Source: an uncultured Romboutsia sp. | GTDB taxonomy: Bacteria > Bacillota > Clostridia > Peptostreptococcales > Peptostreptococcaceae | Assembly (NCBI GenBank): GCA_904418825.1 | Contig: CAJFPU010000009.1 | Location: forward strand, 1-33,754 | DNA: 33,754 nt | Reading direction: 5' to 3' | Part shown: positions 16,388 through 24,905 of the stretch, piece by piece | How the letters are laid out: each line of letters begins with the position of its first letter | Position numbering within the stretch: the stretch's first letter is position 1 | Translations under genes and position numbers: made by a program | The notes under the pieces: generated by a model | What the model saw: only the letters and a program-made list of their open reading frames with translations | Database searches by the model: none | Told to the model about the DNA's origin: nothing

Positions 16388-17641
16388 ATGAAATCATTTT
16401 GGAACAATTATAAGTCATCTCTAATATTATTAAGTGCAATAATATTAGGAGGAATAATAGGAGTATTTATGGGTCCAGAGGCTGTAGTATTTAAGCCAGT
16501 AGGAGATTTATTCTTAAACTTATTATTCATGACATTAGTACCATTAGTATTTTTCAGCGTTACATCAGCTATATCTAATATGGGTGAGATGAAAAGACTT
16601 GGTAAAATATTAAAGAATATAGTTATAGTATTCGCAACGACAGCAATAATATCTGGTATTATAGCTATGATAGGGGTTCTTATAATGAATCCTACAAAAG
16701 GATTAAACTCAGATATGTTTGCTAGCTTAATGGCAACTGCTACAGATCATACAAGTGGAGAAAAAGTTAGCTTATTGCAACAACTTGTAAATACTGTAAC
16801 AGTAACTGACTTTAAAGATTTATTATCAAAATCTAATATGTTACAACTTATAATATTCTCTATATTAGTAGGTATAGCAACTGCTATGGCTGGAGAAATA
16901 GCAAAACCTATAGCTAACTTTGTTGAAGCTGGAGCAGCAGTTATGATGAAGATAGTAAATATAATAATGTATATAGCACCAATAGGACTTGGATGTTATT
17001 TTGCATCAGTTATAGGTGAATTAGGACCACAAATACTTTCAGGATATGCTAAGGTATTTATATTATATCTAATATTAACAGCTATTTGTTACTTTGGATT
17101 ATTCACATTATATGCTTATGTAGCAGGTGGAAAAGATGGTGTTAAAACATTTTGGAAAAATGCTATAGCACCAACAGTTACAGCTCTAGCAACTTGTTCA
17201 AGTGCAGCATCAATACCTGTAAATTTAGACTCAACTAAAAAGATGGGTGTACCACAAGATATAGCAGAAACTGTTATACCACTTGGAGCAAATATACACA
17301 AAGATGGTTCTGTAATAGGTGGAGTTTTAAAGATAACATTCTTATTTGGACTATTTGGAAAAGATATGACAAGTTTATCAGCAATTGCTTCAATTCTTGT
17401 AGTATCATTCTTAGTTGGAGCAGTTATGGGTGCAATACCTGGTGGAGGAATGATGGGTGAAATGTTAATATTAAGTGTATATGGATTTTCACCAGAAGTA
17501 CTTCCTATAATAGCAGTTATAAGTACTATAATAGATGCACCAGCAACTGTATTAAACTCTACTGGAAATACAGTTTGTTCTATGGTAGTGTCAAGACTTG
17601 TTGAAGGTAAGGATTGGTTAAAAAATAAAATAAATAATTAA
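16388..17641 (+). CDS. Dicarboxylate/amino acid:cation symporter (DAACS/SLC1 family), substrate unclear
   Basis: The 417-residue membrane protein has the elevator-transporter pattern of GltPh: FLNLLFMTLVPLVFFSV in the N-terminal part, the serine-rich hairpin loop TCSSAASIPV, PLGANIHKDGS, GAIPGGGMMGEM and the last core helix DAPATVLNSTGN. In that helix the arginine that binds the acidic side chain in glutamate carriers (R397 of GltPh) is Ala386, and D405 is Asn394. This argues against glutamate/aspartate and for a neutral or different substrate (inference from residue positions). It is the second gene of the murE unit and is followed by a strong terminator. The link to murE may be functional or only historical. 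Confidence 0.88.
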   Translation: MKSFWNNYKSSLILLSAIILGGIIGVFMGPEAVVFKPVGDLFLNLLFMTLVPLVFFSVTSAISNMGEMKRLGKILKNIVIVFATTAIISGIIAMIGVLIMNPTKGLNSDMFASLMATATDHTSGEKVSLLQQLVNTVTVTDFKDLLSKSNMLQLIIFSILVGIATAMAGEIAKPIANFVEAGAAVMMKIVNIIMYIAPIGLGCYFASVIGELGPQILSGYAKVFILYLILTAICYFGLFTLYAYVAGGKDGVKTFWKNAIAPTVTALATCSSAASIPVNLDSTKKMGVPQDIAETVIPLGANIHKDGSVIGGVLKITFLFGLFGKDMTSLSAIASILVVSFLVGAVMGAIPGGGMMGEMLILSVYGFSPEVLPIIAVISTIIDAPATVLNSTGNTVCSMVVSRLVEGKDWLKNKINN

Positions 17642-17645
17642 TATA

Positions 17646-17674
17646 TAAGAGTGCATTTTGCACTCTTATTTTTG
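17646..17674 (+). terminator. Terminator of the murE-symporter unit
   Basis: TAAGAGTGCA (17646-17655) pairs with TGCACTCTTA (17659-17668) over a 3-base loop, followed by a T run. Confidence 0.88.
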
Positions 17675-17767
17675 TGTTAAATTTCATTAATAATATATAT
17701 TGATTCGTGTGAAGGAATATAGTAAATTTAAATTTGATAAAAATAAATATTATTTAAGGAGTAACGC

Positions 17768-19426
17768 ATGGACAAAGGGACTATATTTTTGCAATTACTT
17801 GAAAAATCCAGTTTAACGATAGTATTATTTATAATAATTACTAAAATTCAAGGGTTTAAGTATATATTTCAAAAGGAAAATTATAAACTAAAGGACTTAT
17901 TTATTATATCATTAATATTTACAGCTCTTGCCATACTTGGTACATATAATGGAATAAATGTACAAGGATCTTTAGCAAATACGAGAATAATAGCTATTGT
18001 ATCAGGTGGAGTTTTATTTGGTCCATTAGTTGGCATAACTTCAGGTATTATATCTGGTTTTCATAGATATATAACAGATATTGGCGGTATAACGGCTTTT
18101 CCGTGTTTTATATCTTCTATATTTGCAGGGTTGCTATCTGGATTTTTTTATAAAAAAATTAGTAGTAAATATAAATGGATATATGGAATAGCATGTGGAG
18201 TAATATCGGAGAGTTTTTCTATGTGTTTAATATATTTATTATCAAAACCTCACAATATTGCTATTGGAATAATAAAAAAGATTTATATACCAATGATTGT
18301 TGGTCAAATTAGTATAGGTTTTTTGATATCCATAGTTGATGCTATAAAAAAAGAAAAAGAAGAAGTAGCTGCTATGCAGTCGAAGTTAGCCTTAGATATT
18401 GCTAATAAGACATTACCTTATTTTAGATCGATAAATGAAAAGTCTTTAGAAAAAATATGCAGGATAATAAGAGATAAAATAAAATCAGATGCAGTTAGTA
18501 TAACTGATAGAAATGAAGTGTTGGCATATGTTGGAGTGGGAGAAGAAGCATTTAAATCTCCTCATACAGAAATTAGTAATATAACTAGGTGTTCTATTAG
18601 AGAAAATAAAATTTTAAATATACAAGTTAAAGAAGAAGAAAGCTCAATAAGTGAAAAAGTGAATTTAAAGACAGCTATGATTATTCCATTAATAGATTCT
18701 AAGGGAGTAATTGGAACATTAAAGATTTATTATACTAAGAAATATGATATGAGTCACTCTAAAAAATCTTTGGCTATAGGTTTATCACAAATTATTTCTA
18801 CACTTATGGAAATATCAAAAATAGAAAAGATAGAAAAAGAAAAGAAAAAAGCAGAGATCAAAGCTTTGCAAAGACAAATTAATCCACACTTTTTATTTAA
18901 TGCATTAAATACTATAACTTCATTTATTAGAATTAATCCTGATAAAGCAAGAAATCTTATTATAAATTTATCTACATATATGAGATATAATTTAGAAGTA
19001 AATGATAATTTAATAGATATAAATAAAGAATTAGAGCAAGTAAAAGCATATGTAGAAATAGAAAAAGCAAGGTTTGGAGATAAACTTACAGTTTTATATA
19101 ATATAGATGATAATATAGATGCTAAAATTCCTAGTCTTATAATACAGCCACTAGTTGAAAATGCAATAATACATGGAATAAGAAAAAATGGAGGATGTGG
19201 AACTGTAGTTATTGGAGTTAAAAAAGAAGATGGATATACTAAAGTATGGGTAGAAAATGATGGTATAACTATAGATTTTGATATAATAGAAAGAGTGTAT
19301 AGTGGGAAGATGCCTGAAAATAAAATAGGACTTTACAATGTACATCTAAGATTAAAATTAATATACGGACAAGGTTTAAATATATATAGATTAGAACCTG
19401 GAACTAGAATGGAATTTTATATATAG
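17768..19426 (+). CDS. lytS: LytS/BtsS-type sensor histidine kinase, probable pyruvate sensor
   Basis: It is a membrane sensor that phosphorylates the LytTR regulator encoded next. In 552 residues: a multi-helix 5TMR_LYT domain (about 12-195), a GAF-like domain (about 215-350), a short coiled stretch, the His-kinase block with phosphoacceptor His374 in INPHFLFNAL and an ATPase domain with PLVENAIIHGI near 457. Residues reported as needed for pyruvate binding in E. coli BtsS (R72, R99, C110, S113, recalled from the literature) have likely counterparts here: R73, R100, C113 and S116, in ANTR, HRY and PCFIS. AAGGAG precedes ATG 17768. The gap to the regulator gene is 10 bases. Lrg-type control is the alternative, but no lrgAB is present. 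Confidence 0.92.
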   Translation: MDKGTIFLQLLEKSSLTIVLFIIITKIQGFKYIFQKENYKLKDLFIISLIFTALAILGTYNGINVQGSLANTRIIAIVSGGVLFGPLVGITSGIISGFHRYITDIGGITAFPCFISSIFAGLLSGFFYKKISSKYKWIYGIACGVISESFSMCLIYLLSKPHNIAIGIIKKIYIPMIVGQISIGFLISIVDAIKKEKEEVAAMQSKLALDIANKTLPYFRSINEKSLEKICRIIRDKIKSDAVSITDRNEVLAYVGVGEEAFKSPHTEISNITRCSIRENKILNIQVKEEESSISEKVNLKTAMIIPLIDSKGVIGTLKIYYTKKYDMSHSKKSLAIGLSQIISTLMEISKIEKIEKEKKKAEIKALQRQINPHFLFNALNTITSFIRINPDKARNLIINLSTYMRYNLEVNDNLIDINKELEQVKAYVEIEKARFGDKLTVLYNIDDNIDAKIPSLIIQPLVENAIIHGIRKNGGCGTVVIGVKKEDGYTKVWVENDGITIDFDIIERVYSGKMPENKIGLYNVHLRLKLIYGQGLNIYRLEPGTRMEFYI

Positions 19427-19436
19427 GGGAGATATT

Positions 19437-20186
19437 ATGAAGGCAATTATAGTAGAAGATGAATTTCCAGCAAGAGAAGAATTAAAGTATTTTATAAAGA
19501 ATTTTAGTAAGATTGAAATACTAAATGAGTTTGATAATGGAGTAGAAGTATTAAAATTTATACAGGAAAATGTAGTAGATGTAATATTTTTAGATATAAA
19601 TATTCCATTATTAGATGGAATGCTACTTGCGAGAACTATAAATAATTTTAAGGTTAAGCCTAAAATAGTATTTATAACAGCATATAAAGAACATGCCGTA
19701 GATGCATTTGAACTAGAAGCTTTTGATTATATATTAAAGCCATACTCTGATGATAGGATAATATCTATGTTAAATAAACTAGAAAAAAGCTACTCTAGTA
19801 ATATAAGTATAGATAACAAGTTAGAAGAAGAAAAAAAGTTTGTTCAAAAATCAAAAGCTTCAAGTATTAGTTTATGGAAAAATGATAAGTTAAGAGTAGT
19901 AAATATAAAAGATATATATTACTGTGAAGCTAGAGAAAGAGAAACTATAGTATATACAAAAGATAGTGAATATATCGTAAAAGAATCTATAAAAGAATTT
20001 GAAAAAAATTTAGATACAAACCTATTTTTTAAAACACACAGGTCTTATATAGTAAATATATCCAAGATAAATGAAATAATACCTTGGTTTAATAATACGT
20101 ATAAATTAAAGTTAGATGATATAAATTCAGAAATACCTGTTAGTAGAAGTAAAATTAAAGATTTTAGAATAATTATGAACATATAA
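19437..20186 (+). CDS. lytT: LytTR-family response regulator
   Basis: The cytosolic partner of the preceding kinase. Of its 249 residues, about 1-115 form a receiver with the acidic pocket VEDE (6-9), phosphoacceptor Asp53 in FLDINIPLLDG, FITAY and the KPY lysine; about 140-245 form a LytTR DNA-binding domain (YYCEARERETIVYT, FFKTHRSYIVNI, IPVSRSKIKDFR). LytTR proteins bind direct repeats spaced two helical turns apart; such a pair, with a 21-base period, lies immediately after this gene and before cstA. GGGGAG precedes ATG 19437. No terminator is seen between it and cstA, so some read-through is possible. Confidence 0.94.
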   Translation: MKAIIVEDEFPAREELKYFIKNFSKIEILNEFDNGVEVLKFIQENVVDVIFLDINIPLLDGMLLARTINNFKVKPKIVFITAYKEHAVDAFELEAFDYILKPYSDDRIISMLNKLEKSYSSNISIDNKLEEEKKFVQKSKASSISLWKNDKLRVVNIKDIYYCEARERETIVYTKDSEYIVKESIKEFEKNLDTNLFFKTHRSYIVNISKINEIIPWFNNTYKLKLDDINSEIPVSRSKIKDFRIIMNI

Positions 20187-20221
20187 ATGCATTTAATGTA
20201 GTAAATAATGCATTTCATGTA
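20186..20221 (+). promoter_or_regulatory. Two-copy direct repeat, probable LytTR operator of cstA
   Basis: AATGCATTTAATGTA at 20186-20200 and AATGCATTTCATGTA at 20207-20221 differ at one base and are spaced 21 bases start to start, two turns of the helix. LytTR regulators bind such tandem repeats. The core GCATTTCAT is the same as 9 of 10 bases of the E. coli YpdB site (GGCATTTCAT, two copies with an 11-base gap), as I recall it. The second copy ends exactly where the -35 box would be for the TATAAT at 20245, which lacks any -35 match, as at an activator-dependent promoter. Confidence 0.7.
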
Positions 20222-20244
20222 AAAAAACTAAATTAAACACAAAA

Positions 20245-20250
20245 TATAAT
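20245..20250 (+). promoter_or_regulatory. -10 box of the cstA promoter, no -35 match
   Basis: TATAAT at 20245-20250 lies 57 bases before the cstA start. At normal spacing the -35 position (20222-20227) reads AAAAAA, so activity likely needs the regulator bound at the adjacent repeats. Confidence 0.5.
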
Positions 20251-20306
20251 GTATCATACTAAATGAAATAATAATTGATACTTAAATTAATAAAGGAGAA
20301 GACGGT

Positions 20307-21740
20307 ATGATAACATTTATATCTTGTTTAGCAATTTTAATAATTGGCTACTTTGTTTATGGAACATATGTAGATAAAAACGCAAAGTTAAGCGATGACA
20401 ATCAAACACCAGCAGTTAGATTAGAAGATGGTGTTGACTATATGCCAATGCCTTGGCATAAAGTATTTTTAATACAATTTTTAAATATAGCAGGTACAGG
20501 ACCGATATTTGGGGCAATAATGGGAGCATTATTTGGTCCAGTAGCATTTTTATGGATAACATTTGGTACAATATTTGCAGGTGGAGTACATGATTATTTA
20601 TCAGGTGTTATATCTATGAAGCATGATGGTACTTCTGTTTCTGAAATAGTTGGAATATACTTAGGTAATGGAATGAAAAATGTAATGAGAGTATTCTCTG
20701 TTATACTATTGATATTAGTTGGTACAGTTTTCGTAACATCTCCAGCAGGTTTATTGACATCTATGACAGGAGTTGATAAAAATATATGGGTTGTTTTAAT
20801 AATAATATACTATATAATTGCTACAGTTTTACCGGTAGATAAAGTTATAGGTAAAATATATCCAATATTTGGAGCATCTTTATTATTTATGGCGATAGGT
20901 TTAGCAGGAGCTATGGTAATAGGTCACTTTAATGGAAGTATGGTAATGCCTGAAATGACATTACAAAATTTACATCCAAGTGGATTATCTATATTTCCAT
21001 TCTTATTTACAACAATAGCTTGTGGAGCTTTATCAGGATTCCATGCAACTCAATCGCCTATGATGGCAAGATGTATACATAGAGAAAGTGAAAGTAAAAA
21101 AGTATTCTATGGAGCAATGGTTGTAGAAGGTATAGTTGCTTTAATATGGTGTGCAGTTACTATAGCATTCTTTGGAGAAAGTGGAGTTATTCAATCAGCT
21201 CTTGATAGCTTCGGAGGTCAATCTGGGGTTGTAGGTCATATATCTAAAGAGTTATTAGGACCAATTGGTGCAATACTTGCAGTACTTGGTGTTGTTGCTT
21301 GTCCTATAACAAGTGGAGATACAGCATTTAGAAGTGCTAGACTTACAATAGCTGATGCATTTAATATAAAGCAAGAAGGATTATTAAGTAGATTTAAATT
21401 AGCAACACCATTATTTATAGTTTGTATATTCTTAACTACTATAGACTTTAACATAATATGGAGATACTTTGCTTGGTCTAACCAAACATTAGCTACTATA
21501 TTCTTATGGACAGCAACAGTATATTTAATAAAAAATCAAGCTAATTATTGGATAACTTTATTACCTGCAACATTTATGAGTTCTGTGTGTGTGTCTTACA
21601 TATTACAAGCGCCAGAAGGATTTAGATTAAATGCTATGTTCTCTAATGGAGTAGGTGTAGTTTCTGCAGTATTATTATTTGTACTATTTATGTTAAATAA
21701 AAATAAATTTTTAAATAAAGATTCTAAAAATATAGCTTAA
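20307..21740 (+). CDS. cstA: CstA-family carbon starvation protein, probable pyruvate/small-acid transporter
   Basis: CstA/BtsT proteins are many-helix membrane transporters; BtsT of E. coli takes up pyruvate and CstA pyruvate and possibly peptides. The 477-residue protein has the family blocks FLIQFLNIAGTGPIFGAIMG, FGTIFAGGVHDYLSG, GFHATQSPMMARCI and CPITSGDTAFRSARL, and is of the short clostridial type (the E. coli proteins are about 700 residues), ending with a short charged tail. AAGGAG precedes the start. The kinase and regulator directly upstream, with operator repeats in between, mirror BtsS-BtsR control of btsT, so pyruvate uptake is the best guess; substrate is not shown by sequence alone. 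Confidence 0.9.
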   Translation: MITFISCLAILIIGYFVYGTYVDKNAKLSDDNQTPAVRLEDGVDYMPMPWHKVFLIQFLNIAGTGPIFGAIMGALFGPVAFLWITFGTIFAGGVHDYLSGVISMKHDGTSVSEIVGIYLGNGMKNVMRVFSVILLILVGTVFVTSPAGLLTSMTGVDKNIWVVLIIIYYIIATVLPVDKVIGKIYPIFGASLLFMAIGLAGAMVIGHFNGSMVMPEMTLQNLHPSGLSIFPFLFTTIACGALSGFHATQSPMMARCIHRESESKKVFYGAMVVEGIVALIWCAVTIAFFGESGVIQSALDSFGGQSGVVGHISKELLGPIGAILAVLGVVACPITSGDTAFRSARLTIADAFNIKQEGLLSRFKLATPLFIVCIFLTTIDFNIIWRYFAWSNQTLATIFLWTATVYLIKNQANYWITLLPATFMSSVCVSYILQAPEGFRLNAMFSNGVGVVSAVLLFVLFMLNKNKFLNKDSKNIA

Positions 21741-21751
21741 CAAAATAAATT

Positions 21752-21785
21752 AAAAGGTAAACTCATTAGAGTTTATCTTTTTTTT
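21752..21785 (+). terminator. Terminator of cstA
   Basis: AAAAGGTAAACTC (21752-21764) pairs with GAGTTTATCTTTT (from 21769) over a 4-base loop with one G-T pair, followed by a long T run. Confidence 0.88.
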
Positions 21786-21937
21786 ACATATCAATAAAGG
21801 GAGTAGATTATCAAATAAGTGAATATAGATTAGTTCAATTAATATTTAAGCATTTTGAGAAATCAGTAAATAAAAAATGAGTAAATTTTTAAAAGAATAT
21901 TTGAGTAAATAAAATTTAAAACTTTAGATATTAAGAT

Positions 21938-21971
21938 GAAAAAAAGGATAGGTAAATTTACACCTATCCTT
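21938..21971 (-). terminator. Terminator of ychF (minus strand)
   Basis: AAGGATAGGT at 21944-21953 and ACCTATCCTT at 21962-21971 form a 10-bp stem just beyond the ychF stop; on the minus strand a run of T follows. Confidence 0.85.
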
Positions 21972-21976
21972 ATATA

Positions 21977-23074
21977 TTATACGTTAAATCTGAATAATAT
22001 AACGTCTCCATCTTTAACTACATATTCTTTACCTTCTAGTCTAACTAATCCCTTTTCTTTAGCAGCAGTCATAGTACCAACTTGTACTAAATCATTAAAT
22101 GCTATAGTTTCCGCTCTAATGAATCCTCTTTCTATATCAGAGTGTATTTTACCACCAGCTGCAGGAGCTTTAGTACCAACTTTTATAGTCCAAGCTCTAA
22201 CTTCTTGAGGTCCAGCAGTTAAGTAAGATATAAGACCTAATAATGCATAAGAAGATTTTATTAATTTATCAAGACCAGATTGCTCAAGTCCTAATGTTTC
22301 TAAGAATTCTTTCTTTTCTTCTTCAGTATCAAGTTCAGCTATTTCTGCTTCTATTTGAGCACAAACAACAACAACTTCAGCATTTTCAGTAGCAGCGAAT
22401 TCTCTTACTTTAGCAACATATGCATTGTTTTCACCTTCATCAGCTAAGTCATCTTCACTTACATTTGTAGCATATATTACAGGCTTTGATGTAAGTAAGT
22501 TTAATGAATCAACGAAAGCTTTTTGATCTTCATTAAAGTCCATAGTTCTAACACATTTACCATCTTCTAAAACTGCCATTATTTCTTTTAAGAATTCAAC
22601 TTCAGCAGCTACAGATTTATCAGCTTTAGCAGCTTTAGTTGATTTTTGTATTCTTCTATCTAATATTTCTATGTCAGAGAATATTAATTCTAAGTTTATA
22701 GTTTCTATATCTCTTAAAGGATCAACAGAACCATCAACATGAACTACATTTCCATCTTCGAAACATCTAACAACGTGAACTATAGCATCAACTTCTCTTA
22801 TATGAGATAAGAATTTATTTCCTAAACCTTCACCTTTAGAAGCTCCTCTAACAAGTCCAGCTATATCGCAGAATTCTATAGCTGTAGGAACTATTTTTTT
22901 TGAGTCATATAATTCTCTTAACTTTTCTAATCTCTCATCTGGAACAGAAACAACACCAACGTTTGGCTCTATTGTACAGAAAGGATAGTTTGCAGATTCT
23001 GCACCTGCTTGCGTTATTGCATTAAATAGTGTACTTTTACCTACATTTGGTAAACCAACTATACCTAATTTCAT
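21977..23074 (-). CDS. ychF: YchF-family ribosome-associated ATPase (Obg-like)
   Basis: YchF/OLA1 proteins are translation-factor NTPases that prefer ATP over GTP and bind ribosomes. The 365-residue protein starts MKLGIVGLPNVGKSTLFN with the nucleotide loop at about 7-14, has DIAGLVRGASKGEGLGNKFL as its switch II region, the altered base-recognition motif NVSED in place of NKxD (which gives ATP preference), a helical middle and a C-terminal TGS domain with IRAETIAFNDLV and KEYVVKDGDVILFRF. The start is set at 23074, as homologues start here and AGAGG lies 9 bases upstream; an 8-residue longer frame from 23098 is less likely. It is monocistronic, divergent from the next gene. Confidence 0.95.
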   Translation of the reverse strand: MKLGIVGLPNVGKSTLFNAITQAGAESANYPFCTIEPNVGVVSVPDERLEKLRELYDSKKIVPTAIEFCDIAGLVRGASKGEGLGNKFLSHIREVDAIVHVVRCFEDGNVVHVDGSVDPLRDIETINLELIFSDIEILDRRIQKSTKAAKADKSVAAEVEFLKEIMAVLEDGKCVRTMDFNEDQKAFVDSLNLLTSKPVIYATNVSEDDLADEGENNAYVAKVREFAATENAEVVVVCAQIEAEIAELDTEEEKKEFLETLGLEQSGLDKLIKSSYALLGLISYLTAGPQEVRAWTIKVGTKAPAAGGKIHSDIERGFIRAETIAFNDLVQVGTMTAAKEKGLVRLEGKEYVVKDGDVILFRFNV

Positions 23075-23196
23075 ATATATCGTCCTCTCTTTTGTCAATT
23101 TTATTTATAAATTTAAACAATTTATTAAGTATTAAAATAGACTTAATAAGCTAAATTATCAAGTTTTATTTAATTATTTTGTAGACATACATTTTA

Positions 23197-23226
23197 ATTA
23201 TACAACATATATATAATAGATGTAAA
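23197..23226 (-). promoter_or_regulatory. Possible ychF promoter
   Basis: On the minus strand TTTACA (plus-strand 23221-23226) and TATAAT (23197-23202) are 18 bases apart, about 120 bases before the ychF start. Confidence 0.4.
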
Positions 23227-23298
23227 CTATACAATTAAGTTAATACAAATAACAGAGACTTATTTAAAAAAGTTAATTTTTATAGTGAGGTTGATTTT

Positions 23299-24408
23299 AT
23301 GTTACTTTCAATAATTTTATTTTCATCTTTAGCATTTAGCTTTATATTAAAAGGAAGTTATGAAAACATATTTATAGTTTTAGCTACAATGTCATTTTAT
23401 AAGCAAGTAATAGTAAATAAAAATTATAAAAGTTTAATTTATGGAGTTTTGATTTCATTTATTGGAGTAAACTTGGTTATATCTTTTATATTTAAAGATT
23501 ACATAGTAATAAAAGAGGTACAACCAGTGAAAGAAAAAGAAGAAACTTTAGTTTTGTTAGTATCAGAAGGTGAAAATAAAAACTATAATATAAAGGAACG
23601 TTCAACTCAAATTTACTATGAGGAAGGTTATAAAGGCATGATTACTGGAATAAGTAATTTATACAATTATAAAAGTTACTATAGTAAATTAGGATTTAGT
23701 GAATTTAAGCATAAAGCAGAAGAGATAGCAGAAAAGCTAAGACATAGCTTAGGTAACGGTTATAGAGTGGTTAATTCATATATGTACTCGAAACCTTATT
23801 TTGAATACTCAGTAGAATCAATTATAGAACAAGGATATAAAAAAATAATAATATGTCCTTTATTTATGACAGAAGGAACTGATTATGAAGTTTTTATGAA
23901 TAGATATGAACAATTAAATCTTACATCTATGAATATAGCAGATGTTGAAGTTTTAGAACCGTTTTATAATGCAAATAATTTAGCTCAACTATATAAAGAT
24001 GAAATTTTAAAAAATATAAGAAAATCAGAAGAAGATAGTGGAGTATTACTTATTGGCTTACATAATAAAAATAATTTAGAGCAAGATATTTTATTTAGAG
24101 AAAAGATAAAGAAATATATAGAAGATTCAGAAAATGATATAGATATTCAAATAAAATTACCTCTTCTAGAAAACAATAAAAAAGATATAATTAAATCAGG
24201 AGAAGAATTGTTAGAATATGGAATAAAAACTCTATATGTTGTTGCTCCAACATCTACGATAGATACCATGTATACTAGACATCTAGTAAATAGCATACTA
24301 GAAGAATTAGATATGGGAGATACTAAATTTTACTATATAGATCCACCAGATAAAATAAATACTTTAGTTGATACCCTTTATACCAAGATAATACTTATGC
24401 AAATTTAG
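23299..24408 (+). CDS. Membrane-anchored ferrochelatase-like protein of unknown role
   Basis: The 369-residue protein begins with three hydrophobic spans (about 2-17, 23-34, 46-65), followed by a soluble domain that by eye follows the whole HemH layout: YRVVNSYMYSKPYFEYSVES, QGYKKIIICPLFMTEGTDY, VEVLEPFYNANNL, LLIGLHNKNN, YGIKTLYVVAPTSTID and a final YYIDPP segment. His255 sits where the catalytic histidine of ferrochelatase (H183 in B. subtilis) lies, but the catalytic glutamate (E264) position appears to be Tyr325. The loop between spans 2 and 3 is lysine-rich, so the positive-inside rule puts the soluble domain outside the cell (inference). No heme or cobalamin gene is near. GTGAGG precedes the start. 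A CbiX-type sirohydrochlorin chelatase is the alternative; chelatase activity is doubtful. Confidence 0.7.
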   Translation: MLLSIILFSSLAFSFILKGSYENIFIVLATMSFYKQVIVNKNYKSLIYGVLISFIGVNLVISFIFKDYIVIKEVQPVKEKEETLVLLVSEGENKNYNIKERSTQIYYEEGYKGMITGISNLYNYKSYYSKLGFSEFKHKAEEIAEKLRHSLGNGYRVVNSYMYSKPYFEYSVESIIEQGYKKIIICPLFMTEGTDYEVFMNRYEQLNLTSMNIADVEVLEPFYNANNLAQLYKDEILKNIRKSEEDSGVLLIGLHNKNNLEQDILFREKIKKYIEDSENDIDIQIKLPLLENNKKDIIKSGEELLEYGIKTLYVVAPTSTIDTMYTRHLVNSILEELDMGDTKFYYIDPPDKINTLVDTLYTKIILMQI

Positions 24409-24866
24409 TTTAAATTTATATTAATCACTAAATTTATTATTTTAGAATATAAAATAGATTTAATTATAATACTTAGAAGTTTTTAAATAAATATTATTAA
24501 AATTTACATATATATATAAATTTAGAGAAAGAAGAGTTAAATAAGTATCATAATATATTTTATAACCCGGGAAATATGTCATTGTTTGTTGTAGAAATTT
24601 TATAATTTTACAAAATATTAGATAGTTTATGAAAAGATAGTGATAATATTGTTATAAGATTAAATAATAGAATAGAAAAATATAAAAAAGTATAATATGT
24701 CAATAATAAGTATATTATATAATATTATATATACAGTTTAAAAAGATAAAATAAACAATATTTAAATATATATATAAATATAAAATAAAAAATAGTAAGA
24801 AAGATTAGTTTCATAAAATAGAAAAAAATAAATTATGCGATTTTTATAGAAAGTACACTAAATAGC
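24409..24866. other. 458-base region without an intact gene
   Basis: Very AT-rich DNA with many stops in all frames. The only coding-like part is 24501-24715, described separately. No tRNA, no repeat array and no strong hairpin are seen before the one at 24867. Confidence 0.5.
24501..24715 (+). pseudogene. Possible decayed gene fragment
   Basis: One frame reads 35 codons from 24501, including EKEELNKYHNIFYNPGNMS, then goes on through TAA and TGA stops with KDSDNIVIRLNNRIEKYKK. Residue make-up looks protein-like, unlike the flanking sequence, and a CCCGGG stands out in the AT-rich surround. No family is recognised and no ribosome site fits, so this may be chance. Confidence 0.2.
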
Positions 24867-24905
24867 AAAATAAAAGTAGAATTATTACAATTCTACTTTT
24901 ATTTT
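24867..24905 (+). terminator. 17-bp hairpin upstream of the PHP phosphatase gene
   Basis: Bases 24867-24883 pair perfectly with 24889-24905 over a 5-base loop, and the right arm is T-rich. It would end any transcript from the region to the left. The -35 box of the next promoter lies in its loop and right arm. Confidence 0.65.

Noticed and set aside
21790-21885. Coding-like run YQISEYRLVQLIFKHFEK after the cstA terminator.
   Set aside because: No start codon or ribosome site in frame, ends after about 25 codons and no family recognised; could be chance.
21936-22208. Plus-strand frame of 90 codons over the ychF 3' end.
   Set aside because: Shadow of ychF; starts inside its terminator.
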